This document shows, one piece after another, positions 17,269-25,724 of a stretch of DNA of 64,000 bases (positions are counted from its first letter, which is position 1; every line of letters begins with the position of its first letter). Under the pieces are notes generated by a model that did no database searches, was not told the origin of the DNA, and saw only the letters and a program-made list of their open reading frames with translations. The DNA comes from Natronobacterium gregoryi SP2 (GTDB lineage Archaea; Halobacteriota; Halobacteria; Halobacteriales; Natrialbaceae), in assembly GCF_000230715.2 (NCBI RefSeq), contig NC_019792.1, forward strand, positions 868,001-932,000, read 5' to 3'. A program made the position numbers and the translations under genes.

Positions 17269-18531
17269 ATGAGCGAACAACACCAGAACCTGGCCATCAT
17301 CGGTCACGTTGACCACGGGAAAAGTACGCTCGTGGGCCGACTCCTCTACGAGACGGGGAGCGTACCCGAGCACGTCATCGAACAGCACCGCGAGGAAGCC
17401 GAAGAGAAAGGCAAAGGCGGCTTCGAGTTCGCCTACGTCATGGACAACCTCGCCGAAGAGCGAGAGCGCGGTGTCACCATCGACATCGCCCACCAGGAGT
17501 TCTCCACCGACGAGTACGACTTTACCATCGTCGACTGTCCTGGTCACCGCGACTTCGTCAAGAACATGATCACTGGCGCGAGCCAGGCCGACAACGCCGT
17601 TCTCGTCGTCGCTGCTGACGACGGCGTCGCACCCCAGACACAGGAGCACGTCTTCCTGGCCCGGACCCTGGGTATCGACGAACTCATCATCGGCGTCAAC
17701 AAGATGGACGTCGTCGACTACAAGGAGTCCACCTTCGACGAGGTCGTCGAGGAAGTCAACCAACTCCTCCAGCAGGTCCAGTTCAACACGGACGACGCCT
17801 CGTTCATCCCAATCTCGGCGTTCGAAGGCGACAACATCGCCGAAGCCTCCGACGAAACCGACTGGTACGACGGCGAGATCCTCCTCGAGGCTCTGAACGC
17901 CCTGCCGGAGCCGGAGCCACCGACGGACGCGTCGCTCCGACTCCCGATCCAGGACGTCTACACGATCTCCGGTATCGGTACCGTCCCCGTCGGACGTATC
18001 GAGACCGGTGTCATGAACACGGGCGACGACGTCGTCTTCCAGCCATCGGACGTCGGTGGCGAAGTGAAGACGATCGAGATGCACCACGAAGAAGTGCCGA
18101 AAGCCGAACCCGGCGACAACGTCGGATTCAACGTCCGCGGCATCGGCAAGGACGACATCCGCCGTGGTGACGTCTGTGGTCCGGCCGACGACCCGCCGAA
18201 GGTCGCCGAGACCTTCCAGGCCCAGATCGTCGTCATGCAACACCCCTCGGTCATCACCTCGGGGTACACGCCGGTCTTCCACGCCCACACGTCCCAGGTC
18301 GCGTGTACGATCGAATCCATCGACAAGAAGATGGACCCCTCGAGCGGCGAGGTCGCCGAGGAGAACCCCGACTTCATCCAGTCGGGCGACGCTGCAGTCG
18401 TGACGATCCGACCGCAGAAGCCCCTCAGCATCGAGCCGTCCAGCGAGATCCCCGAACTCGGGAGCTTCGCCATCCGCGACATGGGTCAGACCATCGCGGC
18501 CGGGAAGGTCCTCGACGTCAACGAGAAATAA
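17269..18531 (+). CDS. tuf: Translation elongation factor EF-1 subunit alpha
   Basis: A 420-aa GTPase that delivers aminoacyl-tRNA to the ribosome. The G domain begins at once with G-H-V-D-H-G-K-S-T, followed by the effector region with R-G-V-T-I-D, D-C-P-G-H-R-D and N-K-M-D. Two beta-barrel domains with the EF-1alpha pattern [11 protein letters not shown] follow. Length is standard for Archaea. The rps10 ATG immediately follows the TAA, so both form one operon. A large antisense open frame across this gene is a GC-driven shadow. Confidence 0.98.
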   Translation: MSEQHQNLAIIGHVDHGKSTLVGRLLYETGSVPEHVIEQHREEAEEKGKGGFEFAYVMDNLAEERERGVTIDIAHQEFSTDEYDFTIVDCPGHRDFVKNMITGASQADNAVLVVAADDGVAPQTQEHVFLARTLGIDELIIGVNKMDVVDYKESTFDEVVEEVNQLLQQVQFNTDDASFIPISAFEGDNIAEASDETDWYDGEILLEALNALPEPEPPTDASLRLPIQDVYTISGIGTVPVGRIETGVMNTGDDVVFQPSDVGGEVKTIEMHHEEVPKAEPGDNVGFNVRGIGKDDIRRGDVCGPADDPPKVAETFQAQIVVMQHPSVITSGYTPVFHAHTSQVACTIESIDKKMDPSSGEVAEENPDFIQSGDAAVVTIRPQKPLSIEPSSEIPELGSFAIRDMGQTIAAGKVLDVNEK

Positions 18532-18840
18532 ATGCAGCAGGCACGCGTTCGACTCGCGGGCACGAGTCCAGACGACCTCGACGACATCTGCGACGACGTC
18601 CGCGAGATCGCGAACAACACCGGCGTCAACCTCAGCGGTCCGATTCCGCTGCCGACCAAGACCCTCGAGGTGCCGACCCGGAAGTCGCCTGACGGCGAGG
18701 GCACCGCGACGTGGGAGCACTGGGAGATGCGCGTCCACAAGCGCCTGATCGATCTGGACGCCGACGAACGCGCACTCCGACAGCTCATGCGCATTCAGGT
18801 GCCAAACGACGTTTCGATCGAGATCGTCCTCGAGGACTAG
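18532..18840 (+). CDS. rps10: 30S ribosomal protein uS10
   Basis: A 102-aa uS10 homologue of the small-subunit head. Recognised by [11 protein letters not shown], the central loop G-P-I-P-L-P-T-K-T and the C-terminal [10 protein letters not shown]. It starts directly after the EF-1alpha stop, the usual archaeal tuf-rps10 arrangement. Confidence 0.97.
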   Translation: MQQARVRLAGTSPDDLDDICDDVREIANNTGVNLSGPIPLPTKTLEVPTRKSPDGEGTATWEHWEMRVHKRLIDLDADERALRQLMRIQVPNDVSIEIVLED

Positions 18841-18998
18841 ATCCGATCGCCGTTCGCCGACCCACTTCTCCGTTTCTACAACCGATAGCCACAGCCATCG
18901 CTGCTGTACTCCCTCCCTAGCAGAGAAGGCCACCGCTTTCTCCAAGGCAGCCTGCGTAGGCCGTGTAAACTTTTAGCTCTCGACACCTGAGTACGTGT

Positions 18999-19697
18999 AT
19001 GTCAAGCGGGAAACGAAACCGTCCACGGACGCGATCACCGTCGGACGCGACCCCCAACTCGAGACCCGACCGCGGGGCTAACGCAACCGGAGACGAAACT
19101 CCCGGGTCCGGAAGTCCCCTCCTCGAGGTGCTCGCCGTTTTCTTCGTCGTCTACGTCCTGCAACAGGTCACGTCGCTACTAGGAGTGATGACTGGGCTGT
19201 TCGTCCTCTCGCCGCCGCTTGCGACGAACCCGTGGACGATCGTAACGAGCGTCTACGCCCACGGTGGACTCGGACATCTCGTCTCGAACAGTCTCGCACT
19301 GATCGTCTTCGGCTGGGCCGTCGCACGGGCGACGACCCGACTGCGATTTCACCTGTTTTTCGTGGGGGCTGGCGCACTCGCCGGAATCGCCCAGATCCTC
19401 GTCACTGGAGCAGCGGCAACACTACCACTGCTTTCCGTGACACCCACAGGCAGCGTCCTTGGTGCCAGTGGAGCCGTCTTCGCATTGCTCGGGTATCTCG
19501 TCGCCTCGAACCGACTCGCCGCCAGCTTTGCGTCGATCGTCGAGATTCCACGGTGGTTCACGATCCTCGTGTTCGTTGGTCTCGCAACTGCAGTCACCCT
19601 CGCAACTGCGGCACCGCATATCGCACTGATCGCACACTTTACCGGCTTCCTCCTCGGATTGATCGCAGGACGCGCTCGAGTGTTGCAGGTCGAATAG
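18999..19697 (+). CDS. Rhomboid family intramembrane serine protease
   Basis: A 232-aa membrane protein. A hydrophilic N-terminus of about 40 residues precedes six helices. Rhomboid catalytic features are present: His93 and Asn97 in H-L-V-S-N-S, the nucleophile Ser157 in G-A-S-G-A-V, and His213 in H-F-T-G-F-L-L-G. It would cleave single-pass membrane proteins within the bilayer; targets are unknown. The gene sits alone between the ribosomal operon and tRNA-Ala. Confidence 0.92.
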   Translation: MSSGKRNRPRTRSPSDATPNSRPDRGANATGDETPGSGSPLLEVLAVFFVVYVLQQVTSLLGVMTGLFVLSPPLATNPWTIVTSVYAHGGLGHLVSNSLALIVFGWAVARATTRLRFHLFFVGAGALAGIAQILVTGAAATLPLLSVTPTGSVLGASGAVFALLGYLVASNRLAASFASIVEIPRWFTILVFVGLATAVTLATAAPHIALIAHFTGFLLGLIAGRARVLQVE

Positions 19698-19815
19698 AAA
19701 CCAGCCGATCGCTCCTACGAATTCAAAAACGAAAGTGAGCGTCGCGTGGTTGCCCCTCACGATCTGCCCACGAAACACAAGCTACAAATAGAAACGCCGG
19801 ATTAGAAACGGGTGC

Positions 19816-19887
19816 GGGCTCGTAGATCAGTGGTAGATCGCTTCCTTCGCAAGGAAGAGGCCTCGGGTTCAAATCCCGACGAGTCCA
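19816..19887 (+). tRNA. tRNA-Ala (anticodon CGC)
   Basis: Acceptor arms GGGCTCG (19816-19822) and CGAGTCC (19880-19886) pair with the alanine identity pair G3:U70; discriminator A19887. The anticodon stem CTTCC/GGAAG encloses TTCGCAA, giving CGC. The T arm is CGGG-TTCAAAT-CCCG. The last 23 bases are repeated exactly 133 bp downstream. Confidence 0.95.
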
Positions 19888-19997
19888 CTATTCTTCGCCG
19901 CGAGCAAACTCGCGAGCGGCGCAAATCGTTGCCGAAGTCTGGATTTGAACTCCTGTGAGTTGCAGCGCCGAACGGAGTGAGGCGACCGTCTCACAAT

Positions 19998-20020
19998 GGG
20001 TTCAAATCCCGACGAGTCCA
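19998..20020 (+). repeat. Duplicate of the 3' end of tRNA-Ala (att-like direct repeat)
   Basis: The 23 bp at 19865-19887 (T-arm half plus acceptor arm and discriminator) recur exactly here, and ATTCTT follows a few bases downstream of both. A tRNA 3' end repeated downstream is the usual mark of integration by a tyrosine-integrase element. The 110 bp between the repeats hold no gene, so this would be a scar or remnant. Confidence 0.6.
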
Positions 20021-20088
20021 TGATTCTTGCGCGACTCACAAATCCGTGAGTCACGCGACTCGTCGTCGAAACCAGGCCTACCGCCCTG

Positions 20089-20178
20089 TGATACGGATTG
20101 CTGTAACTGTTTACCGCCACTCACCAGAACGGGGTCGGCGCTCGGCGGTAAGTAACTACAGCAAACCGTATGAGTCAC
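20089..20178. repeat. Dispersed palindromic repeat, copy 1
   Basis: The left arm TGATACGGATTGCTGTAACT and its continuation GTTTACCGCC pair with GGCGGTAAGTAACTACAGCA followed by AACCGTATGAGTCA, around a GC-rich loop. It lies between tRNA-Ala and the convergent surface glycoprotein gene. The core differs from the GCTGTCC subtype. Confidence 0.75.
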
Positions 20179-20460
20179 AACCCGTCCCGCAGACAAGAGC
20201 GAAAAGGGGCAACTCACAACGGGTTCGGATCTCGGTGAACCCGTGTTCAACAGCCCGTTGCCTTCTCGGCCACCGGATTCGCTGGCCCCTCCTTTCGCTG
20301 TCGTAGCGCCGGCAGATTCAAGCCACGTCTTTATATGGTTTCGATCGGCCAGTCGTCGTGGCGTAATAGTAGCAGTTCTGCAGCTACCGAATGGAACGTG
20401 TCCCGAAAGAAAAGCGAAGTGTGACGAACTGAAATTCCGAAACGAATCGGATTCAGTCAG
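20179..20460. other. Intergenic region upstream of the surface glycoprotein stop
   Basis: About 280 bp without a supported gene. It includes an imperfect ACGGGTTCGGATCTCGGTGAA near 20218 that faintly resembles the tRNA T arm; it is too diverged to call. Confidence 0.3.
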
Positions 20461-23400
20461 TTAGTTCTGCCGGCGCAGCGCGAGCATAGCTGCAGCGAGC
20501 AGGGCAACGACGGCAACGGCAACACCGAAGCCGGGCGTCTCGTCGTCTACGGGTTCGTCTTCTGGGTCGTCTTCTGGGTCGTCTTCAGGCTCGTCTTTGG
20601 GCTCGTCTTCGGGCTCGTCAACAGGCTTCTTCTCGACGACGTTCAGGGTGCCACTGTCGGACTGGTCGCCGGCAGTGACGTCCCAGTCGATGTCAGCTTT
20701 CTCGGCAGTGTCGAAGTCGAAGCTCCCGCTCCACTCTTCGTCAGGCTCGAGCGTGACGCTTTCGTTCTTGACAGTCTCACCGTCGGTCGTGACGGTGACG
20801 GTGATGTCGTCGGCAGCACCGCCGTCGTTGCTGACGGTCACGTCGAGTGCAGCGTCGTCACCGACTTCGACTTCGCCGGGTGCGGTCGCGTGGAGGTTGA
20901 TCACTGCTTCGTCGGCGTCGACGAGGACGGCGTCGATACTGTCCTCGAGGTCGTAGTCGCTGTCGTAGCTACTTTCGTCTTCGTGGGAAGCACCGAGTTC
21001 GAACTCGATGCCGGGATCGTACTCGCTGAAGTCGTAGGTCGCAGCGAAGGTGCCGTCCGCTTCGACGATGGCGTCAGCGCTTTCGGTGAAATTCCCGCCC
21101 GAACGGGCGTTGGTGCGGATCTCACTACCGGGTGCGGTAGTGGTCGTTCCACTCACTTCAGCGTCCGCGGCGTTTGGCACCTCTTCAGCGGAGTGATACC
21201 ACTCGACGACTGGCTCGACGAGATCGAACTCGGTTTCAATCTCGATTTCGTCGTCTGCGTCGTCGACGTACGGGCTTTCCTCGGTGATCTCGTAGGTTAG
21301 GTCGTACCCACCCAGGTCGAATTCCTCGCCGATCTCGTCTTCGTCGTACTCGAGTTGGAGCACGAGGTCCCCGTCGTAGTGCTCGAGGTCGGTGTAGACA
21401 GCGCTGACGTTTATCTGTTCGATATCGTCGTCGTCACTTGCATCGGTTTCGTTGATCGTCCAGACCTGCGCACCGACGTTCGGACCGGGGTCCTGTTCGA
21501 CGACGGTGATGTCGATGTGCTCTTCAGCGAGGTGGTCGCTGACCTGGTCACCTCCGCTTGCATCGGCGACAACACCGGAGAGGCCGAAGTCCTCGAGCGT
21601 CACGAGGAGTGCGTCGCCATCAGCGACGTCCGACTGTTCGGTAACGGTCGTCTCGTTGAACGCATCGTAGTCGTCGAGACTCGAGTCGATCGGTGCGACC
21701 GCGGTGGTTACGTCGGAGACCGGCGATCGTTCGTTGACGGAGAAGAACTCCGTGTCGGTTTCGGGTTCGACAACGGGGGTCGCGTACGATGCGCTATCGA
21801 CGCTCTCGTCGTCGAAGCCGAGTCCGGCGAACATCGTGTAGTCGTGGTCGCCGAGTGCGCCGTCGATCTCCGTTGCGTTTGCGTACTGTTCTTCGAGGTC
21901 AATTTCGTCTTCGTAGTCGGGGTGGACACGCCACGACTCGCTTTCGTTGGGAGCGTTGGCGTTGAACTGGAGAACCGCCTCGTCGACGTTGTGGTCCTCC
22001 GCTTCGAACATTGCACTGGCCTGGAAGTACGTCTTGTCGTACTCGCTGATCTGGATATAGCCTTCTTCAGCGTGCGTGAGTTCGAGTTCGATGTCGATCA
22101 CGTCACCGATTTCACCGGAAGATTGCTCGGCGAAATCGACGGACGAGTCGTCGTCGACGACGTCGATCGTGGCGTTGTCCCACGCGAACGAGTCAGTGAT
22201 TTCGAACTCGAATTCGTACTCGTCGGCGTCGAAGTCCTCGAATTCGATGTCGAAGTCATCCTCGCTCTCGACGTCTATGAGCGTCAGGATGTCGTCATCG
22301 GTGTCGACTTCAGTCTCTTCGTAGTCGATGTACTCCTCGAGGTCTTCAGCGTCGACATCCTCGCTGATAACGTCGACGTGCTGGTAGTCACGCTCGCTAT
22401 CGATATCGAGGGTGGCAGACTCGTCCTGTGGGATAGTGTTGACGTTGAATTCGGCACTAAGCTCTTCTTCAGCGGTCCAGAATTCTTTCTCGTCGAAGTG
22501 CGACTCATTAGCGCTGAAGTGATATCCTTCGCCAGTCTCGAGGTCTGACGTGTCGAATTCAGCGGTCCCGTCGGTAGCTTCCACCGACGTCACGAGTTCA
22601 GGATTGTCGAGTTCAACGGGTCCTTTGTAGAGAATGACGGAAGACACGCTGTCCCCGAATTCATCGTCCTTGAGTGTGAGTTCTTGTCCGATGTAGACGT
22701 TCTCGACGTCATTGCCGCTGGACCACGTTGGGCCACCGGCATCTGGGCCGTGCCCGACATCGGTCGGTTCGAAGACTTCGATCTCACCGTTGTAGGTGTC
22801 TGCTTGCTCCTCATCGACGGTAGCCGTGATGTTTAGGTCGTAGCTACCTTCTTCGACAGAGTCGAAGGAGACATTCTCGGTCTTGGTTTCGTTTCCGCCG
22901 ACCATCTCGAATTCGAGGGTCTCATTGCTGTCACCGAACTCAACATCGGCCTCAACCCCGGTAATCTCCTCATCGCCCGTGTTCTCGAGGGTCACGTCGA
23001 TGTCGACTTCATCGCCAGCTGCGACCTCGTCGTCGTACTCTGCGCTCTCAATTTCGATATAGTCTTCTGGGTCCTCGATCTGTTCGGAGACTTCGATCTC
23101 ACCGTTGTAGGTGTCTGCTTGCTCCTCATCGACGGTAGCCGTGATGTCTAGGTCGTAGCTACCTTCTTCGACAGAGTCGAAGGAGACACTCCCGGTCTTG
23201 TTTTCGTCTCCGCCGACCGTCTCGAAGTCGATGGTCTCATTGCTGTCACCGAACTCAACATCGGCCTCGACCTCGGAAATCTCCTCATCGCCCGTGTTCT
23301 CGAGGGTCACGTCGATGTCGACTTCATCGCCAGCTACGACCTCGTCGTCGTACTCTGCGCTCTCAATTTCGATGTCCGATTCTCCGGGATCGTCTGCCAC

Positions 23401-23502
23401 TGCCGTGCCCGCGAACGCGGCGGACATAGCAACGGCAGAGACGATCATAATCGCTGCTAGAAACAGCGATTTCGCCTTCGTCCGTGGAGGTTGGTCTGTC
23501 AT
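20461..23502 (-). CDS. S-layer-like surface glycoprotein with PGF-CTERM sorting signal
   Basis: A very acidic exported protein of 1013 aa. ATG 23502 gives a Sec-type signal peptide with the haloarchaeal S-layer pattern K-S-L-F-L-A-A-I-M and cleavage near A-V-A-D (36-37). Two near-identical CARDB-like modules occupy about 44-148 and 149-243. Large beta-rich domains follow with an S-layer-type segment Y-I-G-Q-E-L-T-L. A further CARDB-type domain precedes a Pro/Asp/Glu-rich linker and the tripartite end T-P-G-F-G, hydrophobic helix, R-R-Q-N. That PGF-CTERM signal is cut by archaeosortase A, encoded at 32123-33145. Many N-x-T/S glycosylation sites are present. It may be the main S-layer subunit or a paralogue. 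Confidence 0.88.
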   Translation of the reverse strand: MTDQPPRTKAKSLFLAAIMIVSAVAMSAAFAGTAVADDPGESDIEIESAEYDDEVVAGDEVDIDVTLENTGDEEISEVEADVEFGDSNETIDFETVGGDENKTGSVSFDSVEEGSYDLDITATVDEEQADTYNGEIEVSEQIEDPEDYIEIESAEYDDEVAAGDEVDIDVTLENTGDEEITGVEADVEFGDSNETLEFEMVGGNETKTENVSFDSVEEGSYDLNITATVDEEQADTYNGEIEVFEPTDVGHGPDAGGPTWSSGNDVENVYIGQELTLKDDEFGDSVSSVILYKGPVELDNPELVTSVEATDGTAEFDTSDLETGEGYHFSANESHFDEKEFWTAEEELSAEFNVNTIPQDESATLDIDSERDYQHVDVISEDVDAEDLEEYIDYEETEVDTDDDILTLIDVESEDDFDIEFEDFDADEYEFEFEITDSFAWDNATIDVVDDDSSVDFAEQSSGEIGDVIDIELELTHAEEGYIQISEYDKTYFQASAMFEAEDHNVDEAVLQFNANAPNESESWRVHPDYEDEIDLEEQYANATEIDGALGDHDYTMFAGLGFDDESVDSASYATPVVEPETDTEFFSVNERSPVSDVTTAVAPIDSSLDDYDAFNETTVTEQSDVADGDALLVTLEDFGLSGVVADASGGDQVSDHLAEEHIDITVVEQDPGPNVGAQVWTINETDASDDDDIEQINVSAVYTDLEHYDGDLVLQLEYDEDEIGEEFDLGGYDLTYEITEESPYVDDADDEIEIETEFDLVEPVVEWYHSAEEVPNAADAEVSGTTTTAPGSEIRTNARSGGNFTESADAIVEADGTFAATYDFSEYDPGIEFELGASHEDESSYDSDYDLEDSIDAVLVDADEAVINLHATAPGEVEVGDDAALDVTVSNDGGAADDITVTVTTDGETVKNESVTLEPDEEWSGSFDFDTAEKADIDWDVTAGDQSDSGTLNVVEKKPVDEPEDEPKDEPEDDPEDDPEDEPVDDETPGFGVAVAVVALLAAAMLALRRQN
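22772..23373 (-). repeat. Tandem duplication inside the surface glycoprotein gene (315-bp period)
   Basis: Two direct copies, about 22772-23058 and 23087-23373, are offset by exactly 315 bp (105 codons) and nearly identical in DNA, including synonymous sites. The encoded modules differ at about a dozen residues. This points to a recent in-frame duplication, or to gene conversion between copies. Confidence 0.85.
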
Positions 23503-23995
23503 GTTGTGTGAGTTAGCTTCGTTCGTCGATTCGCAGTCGATTCGCCGGGCGGCAACCGTTATCGTCGCATCCGTCGGCTCGTCTTCCAAGGCGACTCTGG
23601 CTCCGAGTAGGGGTGCCCGGTACGTTCACGTTTCCCGGAATAAAATTTTCGGTGAAAAGTCAGTAAACCTGTTATTATCAGATCGAAACGGACGATGGAG
23701 ACAGTCAACCAGGCGTTTCGTCCCGGCAACCGGAGGCAGGCCATCACCGCGAGAACCCTCGAGTGGTGGCTCTGGATCGCCGGCACGGGAAACACGAGGC
23801 CTCCTCACGATGAACGTCGTGGCGCGGGCGACCGGCGACGGACGAAAGCAGCGAGGAGGCTCACGAGCGGTTTCGTTGGTCTGGGCGTCGGGAAGGTATC
23901 GAGGCGCAACCGCCGGTCGCCGACGGTTACGACCGGCAATCCGTACTGGAGTCCGTCTCGGGGCACTGGCCGAACCGTTCTGTCCGCCCAGCAGG
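23503..23995. other. Intergenic region with the probable surface glycoprotein promoter
   Basis: About 490 bp without a convincing gene. On the minus strand CCGAAAATTTTATTCC (around 23637-23652) is a strong TATA candidate about 140 nt upstream of the ATG, implying a long leader if used. The remainder shows no recognisable element. Confidence 0.4.
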
Positions 23996-24262
23996 TTACA
24001 CTGCTTCCGTTCTCGGTTCGGCCGGCGATGCAGACTCTCGGACGATAATCTCGTCTGGGCTATCGACCTGAATCGCGTACTTCTTGTACGAAAATTCGAT
24101 CGCAGGGACGACCCGACTCGAGTCGTCCGTTCGAAATATCGCATCGAGTGCCTCGGTGTCGATAGCGTCGTGGAGGGGCGGATGTAGTTCCTCGACGGTC
24201 GTCCCTTCGTGTTCTGCGACTGCCTGTGCGATTCTGAAGCTGACTGGCGGTTTGGATGTCAT
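23996..24262 (-). CDS. HalOD1 output-domain small protein
   Basis: An 88-aa soluble protein consisting almost wholly of a HalOD1-type domain, a haloarchaeal signalling output domain often at the end of response-regulator-like proteins. Matching pattern: I-A-Q-A-V-A-E-H-E-G followed by E-E-L-H-P-P-L-H-D-A-I-D, then A-I-E-F-S-Y-K-K-Y-A-I-Q-V. ATG 24262 is chosen since the upstream frame has no coding character. It is isolated in a gene-poor region. Confidence 0.72.
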   Translation of the reverse strand: MTSKPPVSFRIAQAVAEHEGTTVEELHPPLHDAIDTEALDAIFRTDDSSRVVPAIEFSYKKYAIQVDSPDEIIVRESASPAEPRTEAV

Positions 24263-24368
24263 GCACGTCGCTGCCAGATTGTTGCCAATAAAGACCGCGG
24301 TCCTTTTACTGACGTGCGTCTGTCGACCGTCAGACAGTGGTAGCGTTCGAACGACGCGAGGCCTCGAG

Positions 24369-24456
24369 TGATAGGGTTTGTTGTCAGTCAGTTCCGGCGC
24401 GACCGCGAGTTTTCCTGTGGTTGCGCCGGGACATCGGGACAGCAGTCCGCATGAGA
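24369..24456. repeat. Dispersed palindromic repeat, copy 2
   Basis: TGATAGGGTTTGTTGTCAGT and CCGGCGCGACCGC form the left arm; GTGGTTGCGCCGGGACA and GGGACAGCAGTCCGCATGAG form the right arm. It lies about 110 bp upstream of the HalOD1 gene start. Confidence 0.72.
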
Positions 24457-25180
24457 GCACGGCCGAGTCTGCCGGCGGTCGGGACAACCGAGGAGTGCCA
24501 CACCGTGGCTCTCCGGGCGATGTCGGGAGCTGGCCTCATATCCGATGTTCGTCTGGAAAAGAAGGTCTCACTGCAGTGGTGTGTCAGAGGCACGCAGTGT
24601 CGTGAGACCAAGCTAGCTTTCTCAGTTCGTACTATTCATTGTTCTGGTCGAGAGTTGCGGTCGGTCCACGCGGACGCCGGCTGGTTGCAAGAACGAGACT
24701 GGACGCGAGAACGGCCAGACAGGGACTGTCGTAGCCGCATCGATGCGTTCCTGCTAACGGGTGTCGAGACGAGAACCACGGACTGTCAGGGACCACTCGT
24801 TCCGTGACAACGAGGAGTGGCAACTCTCGAGGCACGCGATCCGGGGCTCGTCACGGTGAAGAGAGTTCCGCGGCCCGTCGTGAGTCGGCTCGGTCGTCGC
24901 CATTGGCCGTGTGACGGTCGTGGGCGGACTCGAGGACCTCACGAGTAGCGGTCACTGACGGGCAGTTCGTCCTCGAGCACACGATAGACGCGCGGTTGGG
25001 GTGACGACGCGAGCGAGAGAGCGGACCGTGAACAGGGAGAAACGACCCGAAGTTGTGCAGGCGCTGTGCAACGAGTTCGGTTGATGCTGTAAGCACGGTG
25101 GCGGTCAGTGTGTCGTCTGGAGACTGCCACGAGGCCGGGAATCCGGAGAGGATCGATCGCGTGGTGGCGACGGGTTGGCG
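24457..25180. other. Gene-poor region, no supported feature
   Basis: About 720 bp. Open frames on both strands are Arg/Ser-rich, overlap each other and lack a plausible start or promoter. I see no RNA gene, terminal repeats or coding signature. It may be decayed DNA associated with the neighbouring palindrome. Confidence 0.4.
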
Positions 25181-25588
25181 TTACTCGTCGGGACTCGGTG
25201 ACTGGAGTCGTGAGAGATACGACGCCAGGTCGGTCGTCGTGACGATGCCGATTGCTCCTGCGTCTTCGTCGACGATCGGGACGTGTTTGAACCCGTGTTC
25301 GATCATCAGGTCTGCGACGTCACGGATACTGTCCTGGGCCGACGCCGTGACGATGTCCGTGCTCATGTAGCGTTCGACCGTCGTTTCCGCCTTGGGACGG
25401 CTCTGGGCAACGATGTCGACGAAGTCGGTCGAGGTCAGAATACCCTCGAGTTTGCCGTCGTCGTCGACTACCAGCGCCGAACCGATTTCGTTTTCGAGCA
25501 GCACTCGTGCAGCGTCCTCGACCAGCGTGTCTCGCTGCACCGTGTGTATCGATGACGACATAACGCGTGCCACGAAAATATCGTCCAT
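25181..25588 (-). CDS. Paired CBS domain protein
   Basis: A 135-aa soluble protein made of two CBS motifs (about 5-60 and 70-128). Each has the core V-x-x-D-T/S-x3-A and the I-x-G-I-[VL]-T-x-x-D pattern (E-G-I-L-T-S-T-D and I-G-I-V-T-T-T-D). Such Bateman modules bind adenosine ligands and regulate other proteins; the target is unknown. It is divergent from the TPP enzyme gene. Confidence 0.88.
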   Translation of the reverse strand: MDDIFVARVMSSSIHTVQRDTLVEDAARVLLENEIGSALVVDDDGKLEGILTSTDFVDIVAQSRPKAETTVERYMSTDIVTASAQDSIRDVADLMIEHGFKHVPIVDEDAGAIGIVTTTDLASYLSRLQSPSPDE

Positions 25589-25609
25589 ACCGTAAAATAA
25601 GGGGTTTCA

Positions 25610-25617
25610 CTAATAAG
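25610..25617 (-). promoter_or_regulatory. TATA box of the CBS protein gene
   Basis: On the minus strand CTTATTAG ends 21 nt before the ATG at 25588, consistent with leaderless transcription. A second ATTTTAC lies closer to the start. Confidence 0.45.
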
Positions 25618-25724
25618 GGTTGTCGAACGAGAAATACTACTGAAACGGGTTTTCACGTCGATGCAGATCGCGTCACCGTCGACGTGGTCCGCATCTTTTA
25701 GGCCCCGTCCCCCGATGTGCCGGT

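Noticed and set aside
17212-18945. A 577-codon minus-strand open frame across the EF-1alpha and uS10 genes
   Set aside because: It is antisense to two certain genes; GC-rich, codon-biased DNA keeps the opposite strand open. Its product is Asp/Val/Arg-rich and matches no family.
20215-20245. A third copy of the tRNA-Ala 3' end
   Set aside because: Only ACGGGTTC plus scattered positions match; it is too diverged to separate from chance.
21355-22548. A 397-codon plus-strand open frame inside the surface glycoprotein gene
   Set aside because: Antisense shadow of Asp/Glu-rich coding sequence (GAC/GAG read as GTC/CTC), giving a Val/Asp/Phe-rich product without any domain.
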